Positions 48,819 to 61,049 of a DNA stretch of 64,000 nt are shown piece by piece (the first letter of the stretch is position 1; every line of letters starts with the position of its first letter). The position numbers and the translations under genes are program-made. Origin of the DNA: Raphanus sativus (lineage: Eukaryota > Streptophyta > Magnoliopsida > Brassicales > Brassicaceae); contig NC_079519.1 of the NCBI RefSeq assembly GCF_000801105.2, forward strand, positions 7,314,668 through 7,378,667, given 5' to 3'. The notes beneath the pieces were generated by a model. That model worked only from the letters and a program-made list of their open reading frames with translations, ran no database searches and was not told the DNA's origin.

Positions 48819-49847
48819 TGCAATGAAGGAGAGAGAGAAATAGAGATGATGTCGATGTAGAGCGATTTGAGGGTTTATGTAAAATGGTGGAGAGCATAGA
48901 GAGATAATATGATTGGATAGACCAAGTTTATTTATTGGAGGATTTTATAATTTAGATTATGTAGTCCAAGTTGGTGTTTTATAATTTTTAGCCAATAAGA
49001 AGGCGAGCTTACACTAAAAATCAAAAGGGGAAACATGTCTTTATCAGTGGGGTATTATTAAGTATCATTAATATGAACTAAGAGATAGATTCTTGTATAA
49101 TTGATCTGTGCCCACCAAATAAATCTTAATTTATCCTTCACAGTAATCTTTAGTATATATATATAACTTTCGTATTTATGTTTATAGAATCTGTAATTTG
49201 AAGAACGATGTATAGCTATAAGTTATCAGTAACGGAGTGAACAAAATAAGCTATTGTGAGAATGGAATCTATATGTATTTATATACTATCATAAAGGTCC
49301 ATATCTTTCTGCAAAAGAAATTTAGCTTTGTGGTTGAGAGGGAGAAGACTTGGATCCTCCAATAGTTTTGGGGAGGTGGGTAGTTGGATAACCTAATAAA
49401 ATGAGGAAAATAAAATACATAAAACTATAATAATTTCCTCTCTTTTTTTTTGTTTTTTGTAAATTCGAAACGACAAAAAGGCTTTAATTATTTTAAAAAG
49501 ACACGTAATATATATTTATAGGTTATGTTTCTCCAATATATTAGTTGCACGGAATAGTCATCAATATATATAATTTTATTTTACCAAATGGTTAGTCGAC
49601 AAAGCACTACTACCCAACATGCATTTACTATTATATTATGGTTAGAACTTAGAATTGGTCCGCAATATGGAGATTCTATATATTGTTAAGTTAGGAATGC
49701 CGAGTTTGTAGTTAGTATGGAGGACAATGATTCATATGTGATCTTATTATCATCTTTTAATGTTGATTCCATATTTCAAATATATAGTATGAATACTTTA
49801 ACGGGGATTCATATTCATCCTTGAATATTCTATTAATCATGAAGAAA
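48819..49847. other. MYB promoter and spacer
   Basis: The first 80 bp carry GA-rich leader sequence of the MYB gene. The rest is AT-rich with no further gene or element end supported. Confidence 0.45.
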
Positions 49848-49880
49848 TCAATACTATTAAAACAGAAGGCCCTTTTTTGA
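49848..49880 (+). mobile_element. Helitron 5' terminus, partner not found
   Basis: Host A then TCAATACTATTAAAACAGAAG, like the 5' ends at 14678 and 35955. I find no CTAG/CTAA with hairpin downstream before 51114, so it is probably truncated. Confidence 0.5.
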
Positions 49881-50521
49881 GGTGCCTTTCTGTTTCAACA
49901 GTATTTACCATTCTCTGCCATTGTATTATTTTTAATCTATGATTTTAATTAATGCCTTTTTTCTTTTGTAAAATGCAGATAACATCTCCTAAATCCGTGT
50001 AATGTTGTTCCACATCTTTAGATAATTTACCATCTCTAATTATAATTTAAATATATCTTTCCCATCCTGGCTACATGAATTAATATATATCAAATATTCT
50101 GAAACGTTTGGTTAAAACCGGTTTTGGTAATTTGTAAGTGTATACCACTGCAACTAAAAACAATCGGTGACCTTTGTGTGTTTTATACACGAACTTTGTA
50201 TTTTAGTTTGTTTCCTTGGTTTTGATTAGGTTATTTAATTTGGCTATAATCTAACAGATACCAGAATTCGGTTCTGTGCAAGCTTCGACACTAACAATTG
50301 ATTGTTCAATCTGTTCAGTTGACATCCGTCAATTATCTGATGGCTTATTTCAAAACTATAAACTACATATCATCTGTTTTTAATATATAACGTGACTTTA
50401 TTTAATAAAATTAATTAAAAAATTTAAGACTTGGATATAAAAATAGCATCTTTTGTATAATCTTTATTATTTTGATTACATTGTGTTAAACATTAAAAAT
50501 TTAAAATTTAAATATATATAT

Positions 50522-50747
50522 ATTTGCTCAATTTGCTTGATATGGATAATAACAGAATCCCTAAACATGGTCACCAATTAAATATCATTCAATAGTACAA
50601 ACTAGACGATTTTCTATGCATAATTTATATATATATATACATTTGCTCAATTTGCTTGATATGGATAATAACAGAATCCCTAAACATGGTCACCAATTAA
50701 ATATCATTCAATAGTACAAACTAGACGATTTTCTATGCATAATTTAT
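50522..50747. repeat. Perfect tandem duplication, period 119 bp
   Basis: A 107-bp segment beginning ATTTGCTCAATTTGCTTGAT and ending GCATAATTTAT occurs at 50522-50628 and again at 50641-50747 without a mismatch, separated by a short AT run. The identity implies a recent duplication. Confidence 0.9.
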
Positions 50748-51113
50748 GGAAACACACAAAAAGACATGTTCGTTATCCTTTACACTATAATTAATTGAAT
50801 AAATAACTTTGGCAACAATCATATGATCATTTAAAAAAATATCGGATTATATAAATATAGATAATACGATTTTTGAAAATATGGTAAGCGAATTTGACTC
50901 ATCATGATTAAACTAGATCCATAATAATAGGAATAATAACTGTATTTTAGTAACTTCAAATTTTGTTCAGATATGATTCCGAATATGCTAGGCTTTTATT
51001 CTGGGAACCCTAAACACCTCAAACGTTTTTCCTGTTGTATATATAAAGTTGTATATATAAAGATGTATGCGAAGTGCTTTCTTAAACAAACCACTACCAT
51101 AAAAAAAAACTCT

Positions 51114-51780
51114 ATGGCTTCTAATATGAAGACTACTGCGATTAACAATTCGAAGCGTTGACTGAATGTGAAGGTGCTACACACTTGAAGACTATACACT
51201 TCTTTATCAGGACAAGCCATGGAAACCATCTTAGCTAATGAGAATGTAAGGCTTCGGAATTGTCCACCTATATATCTTAATTATATTTTACTTATTATCG
51301 TTTAGTTACCGGTATAGAATTGCTATTTTGTTCTAACTATTTTCGTTTCTATTTGTAACATGTAAAAGGGTCATAAAGTTCATGCAAAATATTTACATTG
51401 AGAGTAAATGGTTTCTTCCGGTTGGAGTATGGAGAAACATCTAAAAAAATTAATCTGACTCCTGCAACAAGATCTTATTGATCAATATACCATACATACA
51501 ACAGATTTTTATTCAAAATACAGCCATTACTCGATCTAATCACATGCGTTATGATTTGTATCTTAGTTTGGTCGACTTTCAAACTGGTTTGACTGGATCA
51601 TGCAATGACAGTTTCTTAGTTGGTAATTATAAAAGTCTTGATGTATTATTTAATATATATATAACTGTTATCAATAGTAACCTATTTAAACCTTTTTTTA
51701 GATGTGCTGGGACAGGTTTTAGATTGTGGTGAGGCTGAATCTATTTAATGTACCCAGGTAGGGGCAACGAAAGGAAGAAA
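51114..51780 (+). pseudogene. RPA70-like (DUF223-type OB-fold) pseudogene
   Basis: From ATG 51114 the frame reads MASNMKTTAINNSKR, stop, LNVKVLHT, stop where a Trp is usual (51186-51188), then SGQAMETILANEN. A GT-AG intron (51246-51368) in phase 0 leads to GHKVHAK, the continuation typical of plant RPA-like proteins. Frameshifts follow. Later pieces are LTPATRSY (near 51455), SLVDFQTG (near 51568) and DVLGQVLDCGEAESI (near 51702-51745). Such proteins bind single-stranded DNA and are frequent in plant Helitrons and as solo copies. Two nonsense codons and frameshifts make it dead. Confidence 0.6.
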
Positions 51781-53961
51781 CTTGAGTTTATAAAATAGGA
51801 TTTCAAAAAAGAAATATGTTTTCGGTCTCAACCTATTAGAAACTCTCTTTTCTATCTTAGAAACAGGGAATAAAAGTTAATTTCACAGCTACAAATATAT
51901 TCTATTTTAATATCGGCTTCATCATATTAGTAATATCTTCATAAATCTCAAGTTATGTTCGCTTGATCATATCTCATACATTTTATTCGTAAAATAATAA
52001 TCTCTGAAATAAAAGAGAGTTACTTATCTTGAGATGTTGTTTTTGTTGCTGAACTGAACAACAATAACTTGGACTGAACAATCCTTTAATACTTCTGTCA
52101 TGATATAACCTCCTACAACCAAATTCCATACTTTATATGTAAACAACTAAAATTATTAAAACTATTAACGAATTGGGTAAACTAATATGGTTTTCTGAAA
52201 AAGTTGTTTACCTTTGGTACTAAGTGGCTTTCTATTCAATTGAGTCTTTAATATTTCTGAATAATATTGCAAAGACAGTGAAACAATATTAGTTACAACA
52301 TAAGTACTACAACCATAAAAATAATAACTAATAAAATATTTTTCGAATGAAAAAAATTATATATAATCTATTAATTCTGCAGTATAACCTATTGATGCAA
52401 GGTTATGTCCAATTATTTTTTTAATTTAAATATAAAGCAAGTTGTATAACTTCTTTTTTTTGCAACGTTAATTGTAACCATAACTAACTTTTCCAATAAA
52501 ATAACTTTTGCAACCTCCATTTTTAGTTCCAAATTTTTAGGAACCCACTTCCGAAACAAATATATTCAGCCACAGTTAGAAATATCAAACTATTATTATT
52601 TTTTATTTTTATTTTAATTCATACCAAATGGCAATGCGATGGTTTTATCTATTATGATAAAAATAATAGTTTAACATTTGTGTCAATTGTTATATTACTC
52701 CTTCTCATTTTCAGATATATAATTGTTTCTTTTTTTTGGTTTGACTATAACCTACTAATCTATTTATTAGAATTTACACTATAACAACATAATTTACATC
52801 TCAATCCAAGAAACTAGGATTTATTCAAACAGACATTAATTTATTCAAATGTTAAATATTTTACACAGACGTTAAATTATAATTAATAAAACAGATGATG
52901 TAAAAAGTAGTGTTTATCGGGGTTTAAGTAGACTTTTAATAGAAATAAATATTTATATAAACTCATTCACTTTAACGGGTTTTAAATATGTTATTTGATT
53001 AAAAAATAATTATTTAATGTGATTTTAATTAAAGTTAGTGAAACCGATATTAACCCATTTACATATATAATATTTAATAGAATATACTAAGAATTTTCAA
53101 ACCTTTTTTTAATTTGTTCGATTTATGCTGCGGGTTGAATTTAGTATTAATTTTTCAGATACAACACTTTAAGAAGCGTTCAAATATATAAACCAAGTCT
53201 AAAAGAGTAAGATTTTGATTTTCGGGTCGATCCTAGATGAGGTTTTTTTGGGTACAAATATTCTTGATCATGTAACTATTAAAAATATAATATGTTGTAA
53301 CTTTTAGAAAAATGTTAAAATATAATTTTTAAAATGCATATGGCGTAAGTGTATAGTTATGCAGCTTGACATATTTAATACATACCAAAAATTATAAAAA
53401 CACAAATATAAAAATTAATTTTCTTAAAAAAATTTAAAACAAAAAATATATTCGTCCTTTAAAGAAAAAGTTATATAATTTGTTATATATTTTATTAACA
53501 CACCTATTTAAGTTTAGAAATATAATGTGGGAAATTAAAACTTTTGTCATATATGAAACTACAAAAAAATATCACATATTTTTCCCTTAATGAATAACAA
53601 TTAAAAATAATTTCACAAACGTATATGACACAAATACATACTTATGAAACTTGATCTATTTAATATACTTACAAAATTATATATTCTATTAAATTCATAT
53701 CACGCGAAAATATGATTATACAACCACACAAACATATTATATGAGGCAAAAAAAATTAAAACAAAACATATACCCGACAAAACATATACATTAACTGATC
53801 AATTATAGCGCTATATCCTACATCGATTCTATATGGTTTATATACTTGATGTGGATTCATATATTGATCCTATACGAATCTATTGTGTTGATTTTATCCA
53901 ACGGACATATAATATGATTATATGATATGATGGGGGTTCATGTTGATAATATAATAATCTA
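51781..53961. other. AT-rich intergenic, no gene seen
   Basis: No supported coding frame or element ends. Confidence 0.4.
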
Positions 53962-54610
53962 CTAGAATTTGACCCGCACTTTGGAAGCGCGGAATATTTT
54001 ACGATGAAAAATTTCATTAATAACTTAACAAATATTTTGGTAATTTTTAAAGAGTGTGTATTTAAAATATTTTTGCATTTAAATCAGTGTTTTTAAATTC
54101 AACCTGATTGTGATTATACCGGTTAATCCGGAGATCAGACAATTCAATTTAGGTTTCTAAAATATTCATATTAAAAAAAATCAGTAAAACCTGAGACTAA
54201 CCGATTGAACTGATGGATGACCGATATGTAATCTAATTGGATTTAAATTGTAATAGTTTCATAATTTATAATCTTATAATCCAAATTTTAAAGTTCATTA
54301 TTTTGCAATTTATGAAATTATGACATTTCTATAAAATTTTAAAGAGAAAATGATAGATATAAAATAAATAAGATTAATTATTATATTGTTTGGAAACATT
54401 AATAGTAGTATAAAAAATATATTGTTTGGAAACATTGATAGTAGTATAAAGAAATAAGTATATTGTTTGGAAACATGGATAGTAGTATAAAGAAAGAAAC
54501 ATTAGTGATTTAATGTAGGTTTAACTATAAAGTATAAATGTGCATTTAATTTAAAAATTTACAAAATAAATGTTAGGTCCAACAGAATGTTTCTGTTTTA
54601 ATAAGATAGA
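53962..54610 (-). mobile_element. Non-autonomous Helitron (minus strand)
   Basis: On the minus strand it begins TCTATCTTATTAAAACAG at 54610 after a host A and ends CTAG at 53962 before a host T, preceded by GCGGGTCAAATT. The 3' hairpin is imperfect. Three TATTGTTTGGAAACATTGATAG-type units at 54387-54480 match the repeats in the Helitron at 35955. 649 bp, noncoding. Confidence 0.75.
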
Positions 54611-54927
54611 TGAACGCTGATTCATTTTCTTTGGTCAAATATTAATGTTGATTCATATGGGGACAATAGTGGGGATTCATTATTTATCATATGCCATTTA
54701 TATTGATTTATTCTGCCAGCATATAATACGGTTACTTAAATTCTTTTTTTTGAAACACACGGTTACTTAAATTCTAGTCCAATGAAATTGATCTTAGTAA
54801 GAAGTTGTCTTCGTAGGTTACAACAATTCAGAACGGATCTGATTTAGTTTTCAGTTTGGATTTGCGTGTCATATATTAATATTGGAGTATATAGAAACAA
54901 GGTTGTGGATTCATGATTTATCATATA

Positions 54928-55160
54928 CTCCCTCTGTTTCCAAAAGATCTATGTTTTTGAGAAAATTTTTGTTTCAAAAAAATATATTTTACCCGGACGA
55001 GTTAGTCCAGTGGTACCCCGAAGCTTTGGTTGAGGGAACGCGGATTCGAAACTCGGGCGGGGAGGCGTGTCCAGGGCCATAACCGGTACAGACGCAGGCT
55101 GGCGCCGGGCCTAGGTGGTGGGTCCCGAAGGAGCCAACACCTGGTTAATCAAAAAAAAAA

Positions 55161-55199
<39 letters not shown>

Positions 55200-55387
55200 T
55201 CATATTTTCAATGCAATATTTGTCAACTAATAATAAAAAATTGTGAAGTTCAAAAACATTAATTGCATTTTATGAAGTCTTATTTGTTTAAAAATATAGA
55301 AAATATAAAATTATAGAAAACTATTCATTTGTAGCTAAGTTTTAATATATTTTATTAAAAAATGTGATTTTTTAGAAACAGAAGGAA
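54928..55387. mobile_element. Stowaway-like MITE interrupted by a SINE
   Basis: Left end CTCCCTCTGTTTCCAAAAG and right end TTTAGAAACAGAAGGAA, flanked by TA on both sides. Without the inserted SINE and TA run it would be about 255 bp, the usual length of the family (compare 959-1203). Confidence 0.75.
54991..55161 (+). mobile_element. tRNA-derived SINE
   Basis: GC-rich 171-bp insertion with RNA polymerase III promoter boxes: A box TAGTCCAGTGG (55003-55013) and B box GGATTCGAAACTC (55042-55054). A non-tRNA body and an A(11) tail follow. The tail runs into (AT)n. The flanking ATATATTTT (54982) recurs after the AT run near 55190, a possible target duplication. It is not a functional tRNA: no acceptor stem pairing seen. 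Confidence 0.85.
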
Positions 55388-55389
55388 TA

Positions 55390-56060
55390 CTATTCATGTT
55401 GATCAGATCAGGAGAGGTCTGATTTAAACGAGACCAGAAAAGATGGAGACTCAAAACTTAAAATCATCGTTTTTGTTTTGTGCCCAGCAAATAACTAGAT
55501 GACTTTACCGAGATTAAAGAATTCATGATATTAAATTAGATGATTTTTCAACTTAAAACCAATTGACGATAAACAGATTAATTTATATATCTTATTTTTT
55601 TGAGCAAGCATATATCTATCTATATTATTATTTATGAAGTGAATTTGCTAATTTGTTATGCTCTCCATAATTTAGGTTAGTTATATTTTATGCTCAATTA
55701 TTAATTTTAATAAATATTTTTAGTGATTTAACTGATAATTTATCATCATCCTAAAATCATTTAAAATTATAACTAGAACATCATAATATCATAATTATAT
55801 ATATATATAAGTAATTTACTGATTTAGCTAATAATATCTAACGATGATATCATAGTTAAATTTATATTATATCTACTTTAGTAATATTAAAATATTAAAT
55901 ATATTTTTATATTGTATTTGGTTTACTAATATTAAGCTGACTCTATCTTATATATATATATATATATAAATAATATTAAAATATTATATATATATATATA
56001 AGTTTAAATTGTATTTGGTTTAGTAATATTAAACCAACACTGTCTTAATATGATGATTAG

Positions 56061-56098
<38 letters not shown>

Positions 56099-56479
56099 GT
56101 TATATGTTATTATGATGATGATAGTTTTATCATAAGTTAGAATAAATCATTGTGATAATTTCTGAAAAGGTTGGATAAGAATTCAAAAATATTTATAATA
56201 TCACTGGAAAAATATTTGTTTACTCTCATGTTAGAAATTAGAGCGTTTAAATTTTTTAATATAGTTAATAAATAACTATATTGTATTTGTTAACAAGATA
56301 TGAGTCCGTTGCGCTGTAACGAGTTTTGTTTGGTGTTTTAGTTTAATATGAAAACATAAAACAATAAATATTATTAATAGCTTTATGATTTTTTTTGCTT
56401 ACATTGTGTGAGATTTATTTTATAATTAAAAATCCGTTTTGACACATAATCAAGTTAATATTTATATTTTATAATCATG
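55390..56479. other. AT-rich intergenic with local repeats
   Basis: ATTGTATTTGGTTTAGTAATATTAA-type sequence occurs at 55911 and 56008 (period about 97 bp), with several (TA)n runs. No gene. Confidence 0.45.
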
Positions 56480-59240
56480 GAGTATTTTTTTTTTTGTCAG
56501 CAACATTACAAACTCATATTGACTCTGATAACCAAACAGGGGGATCCGCATCCATGTAGATGACGTAAGATGATTGCTTTCTTGCACTGCGTGCTAGACT
56601 GTTCGCCTTTTTGTTATTCGTACTTGGTACATGAATGATCTCCGTAGTATTGAAACTACTCCTCAGACTTCTTATGTCTTCTAAATAGGTTGCAAAGGCT
56701 GCCCATTCATCTGGTTCCGAAACCATCTTCACCAATTGCGAGCAATTCGTTGCAAAAGTAACATTATACTGCCTTAAATTCCTCATACATTCAATTGACC
56801 AAATGAGAGTTTCAATCTCTGCGTGCAGTGGAGATAGACTCGCCCTTGTGTTTCTTGCTCCCATAAAGCCCTCAAAACCTGGCAGAGTACTGTACCACCC
56901 CTGACCCGAGAACTTTTCCTTGTCTTTCCATGATCCATCTGAGAAACACCATCTACCTGTATTAGTTGGGACTTGTGGTGCTACTAATACAGGAGATGGG
57001 GCTGCCAGCTGAATAATAGAAGCTTGTGCTTCTGCCCAGAGTCGGGATTCAGTTTCGGCCACCTTAAGTGTATCTTGTGGATCAATATTCAAATTACTAA
57101 AAACTTTACTATTCCTTGCCTTCCAAATATACCATAATATCCATGCAAAATGATGATCATCGATTACTGAGGGAACCCGCCAGAATAGATAATCCATATT
57201 TGCAAATAATGAGTCGCACAGAAAGTTCAGTGGATTTGATGGGATCCTCGAGAGGGCCCATACTTGTACGGCTGGTGGACATTCAAAAAATACATGATTG
57301 ATTGTCTCTTCATGATTTCCACATCTTGTGCAAATAGTATCTCCTTTGATCCCTCTTGCATTGAGATTCTTCATTACCGCTAGACATCCAGATAACATTT
57401 GCCATAAAAATGTCTCATTTTAGGTGGGCATTTTATTTTCCAACAAAAAGCCTTCAAAGATGTGATTGATGGGCCTAGCTGTGGTAAATCTCGTTCCTTA
57501 TCTGGATACATTCTTTCAATCTGGTAACCCGTTTTAACTGTGTATCTCCCATTATTTGTAAAGTGCCAGCCATCCCGATCCATTAATAGAGTTCTGCTTA
57601 ACGGGATACTTAGAATAATATCTACATCCTCAGGATCAACCAGATTCTGAAGTGCTTGAATATTCCATGTCCTTGAATTCTCATTGATGAGTGAGTCTAC
57701 CATCAGGTCCGGGTAAAGATTGTGATTATTTTATTTGCTGGTCTCGGACGGGTGGATGGGAGCCAAGGATCATTCCATACAGAGATGGATGATCTTGATC
57801 CCACCCTTTTGATTAGTCCTTTGCTAACCAGAGATCTAGTAGAAACAATACTTCGCCATCCATAAGATGCCGAGTATGATCGAATGGGTTCCAAAGGCGA
57901 TGCGTTCCTGAAATATCGACCTTTGAAAACCCGGGAGAATAAAGATTGAGGTTTCTCTATTAATCTCCAAAATTGCTTTCCGAGCATGGCTGTGTTAAAA
58001 TCCATGAAGTCTTTGAAACCCAAGCCTCCCTCTTCCTTGGGTATAAAAACTTTGTCCCATGATTACCAGTGCATACCTCTAGTTGATCCCCCTGGACTCC
58101 ACCAAAATTTAGCTACTGTACTCGTAAGCTTTTTATAACAGTTTTGTGTATACGAAAGCTGGCCATGATGTGATTTGGTAAGGCTGTGATCACTGATTTT
58201 ATGATCAATTCTTTCCCTTTGAGAAAAATCTGAAGGTCCATCCGTTGACTCTATTATTTAGCCTCTCTTGAACAAACCCAAAAACCTGAACTTTTGAGCC
58301 ACTTAGGTTTTCGGGTATGCCCAAATAGAAGCCTATCCCTCCTTGATTTTGTATCCCTAGAATATCCCGCAATTCCTGTCTGTCCGCCTCCTGAATCTTA
58401 TGTCCGAATTGAATTGATGATTTGTCAAAGTTTATTTGATGTCCTGATACTGCCTCATATTCCTTCAATATTCTGAAAATTGTCTGACACTCCTCTTTTT
58501 GAGCCTTACAAAAGAAAAGACTATCATCTGCGAATAGCAGATGTGAGATAGATGGGCATGCCCTGGCCACCTTAATCCATGTCAGCTGTTTTTCTCTTTC
58601 CGCTTTTTTAATGTTTGCTATCAAAGCCTCCGTACACAGTATAAATAGATAAGACGACAAAAGATTTCCTTGGCGCAGGCCTCTCTGGGGTACAATGTGT
58701 CCTTTCGGCTGACCATTTAGTAATACTTTGTATTGAACCGAAGAGATGCATTCCATTATAAGTTTAATCCAATGTTGATCAAATCCCATTTTTGCTAGTA
58801 CCTCTTGAATAAAAATCCATTCCATTCTATCATAAGCCTTGCTCATGTCTGTTTTAATAGCCATTGAACTTGTTTTGGCAAGCCTTGTTTGTTCTCAAAC
58901 CATGGAACATTTCCTGGGCAATAAGTATGTTGTCAGAAATCAGTCTTCCGGCCACAAAAGCGGACTGAGTTTACGAGATAAGTGATGGGAGACACGCTTT
59001 TAACCTCTGACATAAGACCTTCGAAATAATCTTGTATTCTACATTACACAGGCTGATGGGCCTTAATTCTTTCATCCTTGTTGGCCTCTCCGTCTTTGGG
59101 ATGAGACAAATATTTGTCATATTTAACCTTGTGTCTAGCTCAGCAGAAGTAATGAAATCATTTACTAACTCCAATAATTCCTTTTTAATTATGTGCCACG
59201 AGTGTTGAAAAAACAGGGCCGTCATCCCATGGTGCATAGA
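56480..59240 (-). mobile_element. 5'-truncated L1-type LINE, inactive
   Basis: Minus-strand non-LTR retrotransposon. Pieces in order: RT start (59237-58971, SLCNVEYKIISKVL), nonsense TAA at 58973-58971, frameshift near 58866, RT core (58864-58205) with TDMSKAYDRMEW, PQRGLRQG and catalytic FADDS, frameshift near 58205-58023, LGFKDFMDFNTAMLGKQ (58023-57703), and zf-RVT CTRCGNHEETINHVFFEC. The RNase H-like domain (56940-56600) has SDGSW and HAEIETLIW, but FATNCSQL has Asn where the family has catalytic Asp. The 3' end is a short UTR with CTGACAAA and an A-run (about 56495-56484). The endonuclease and ORF1 are absent. It is 5'-truncated at about 59240. Confidence 0.9.
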
Positions 59241-59539
59241 TAAAAGTTATAAAATTTGTATTTAGGATTAAATAATATACTATACCTAAATATTTTAACT
59301 CAACATAACTAAAAATAATAAATTGAATGAAAAGTAAAAAAATGAAAGTTAAATACACCAATCAAGTAATTGACAACATTATACACGTACTTATGTAAGA
59401 TAATGTTGAAACATTTTATTTTATATATGTCTTTTTATTTACAATTAAAAATATATTAAATACTCTTTTACATTTTTTGTAAAAAAAAATTGAAAAGGAA
59501 AATATGTTATATATAACATATTATAGTTATCTTCTCTTT
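59241..59539. other. AT-rich spacer
   Basis: Nothing recognised. Confidence 0.35.
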
Positions 59540-60150
59540 AGAATTTCAGAAAAAAAGAATTGTTATCAATATATATATTTATCATAAATTTTCATCAATT
59601 TTATAATTCTCACGATATATATTTAATCATATTAATTAGCAACTTTGAAGGACCAAACTCAATATAATCTTTTACAATTATATCTTCATTAGGATTTTAG
59701 AAAAGAAAATTAATATTAAATAAACTATCTTCAGATATTTTTTGTTACGATATTTTAAAAAGGAGAATTTCTACAAAATTTACTACGAAATATTTTTCAA
59801 ATTTTCCCTTTTACTATTAAATAAATCTTAAAGTATTTTTTTAAAAAATCGTTTTTATATCTTATATATTAGTATATTTATTTTTTATCATTATATTTTT
59901 TAACACATGTCACAATATTAAAAGGAATTTTGCAATTGTCTTTTGTTTAGGATTTAAAAATGTAAAATTACTATAAATAATATTCATAATTATATTTTTA
60001 TAAACATCCTTTTGTTATTATTTTATTATATATTTTAAATTATAGGATATTAACACATGTCATAATCTTAAATATAAAACTTCCAATTATCATGATCATG
60101 TTAGTTAGTAATTTTGAAGAACCAGGTTTTATATAATAAGATATATAATC
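59540..60150. repeat. Inverted copy of the 9990-11850 repeat family
   Basis: Contains ACACATGTCACAATATTAAAAG, TTTTGCAATTGTC, TTTAGGATTTAAAAATG and ATCATGATCATGTTAGTTAG, the complements of the motifs at 9990-11850. Two partial units of about 200-250 bp. Noncoding. Confidence 0.55.
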
Positions 60151-60249
60151 ATCCATAAATTAAAATGGATTTTATTAGTTTGATAAACATTATTATCTAC
60201 AAAGTATCTATATTATGTTATCCAAAATATTTTACATCATAATATTTTT

Positions 60250-60286
<37 letters not shown>

Positions 60287-61049
60287 ATGTATATAGTTTT
60301 ATGTATATGAATGTTTTCAAGTTTATTTTATGTAATTAAAAATATTTTATCAAATAAACAAATTTATCGTGTATAAAAATAATATTTAATTGAAAATAAT
60401 TTGTTCTAAAGTTTTTGAGTTGATGATATATTTATTTACAAGTTTTTTTGTAAGATTGTTAATCCCGTAAGTGCGAACAAAATACTCAGTCTTATATTAT
60501 TTATGAAGACTTTGTCGCTAATATACGAAAGAAGAACTTAGTTTGTCTCTAATACATGAAAGTAGTAAGACTTAGTTTTTATAAGAATTATTTTGACTTG
60601 ATTGTCATAATTGGACTCAGTTATATATATTCACAGTTCACTGTATTGGAGCACATCTATAAATACTGTAGATCTGTTCTGTGTTTAAAAAATACAATAG
60701 ATCTGTTCTATTGCATACGTTTTCTCATGTAATCTTTCCACACTTGGATTTTAGGACACTAATTTGTTTATAAACAAGCGGACAAAAATCTAAAATAGAC
60801 CAAATGGTCAAAAACAATTCTCCCACAGCCAAAAAAAATCTACATGGACCAAGTAAGTGTAAATGACAATATTATTCTTAATGAAAATGTATTTTCAACC
60901 ACTAGATCATCTCACTTCTCCTTTAATCTAAGCCACACGATTTTTATCCTCTCCTTCTCTCTTTCGGCTGGGACCCACTTCTCATTTTTTCAACCGCAGG
61001 ATCATTTTTCTCATCTCCAATCACAGCCCTCCAATTTCTCTTCTCTCAT
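60151..61049. other. Intergenic, no gene assigned
   Basis: (TA)n at 60257-60285. The 60844-61053 frame is a low-complexity Ser/Phe/His-rich artefact of a CT-rich stretch, with no domain. Confidence 0.4.

Noticed and set aside
55000..55060. tRNA gene
   Set aside because: A and B boxes are present but there is no cloverleaf and an A-tail follows; it is a SINE.
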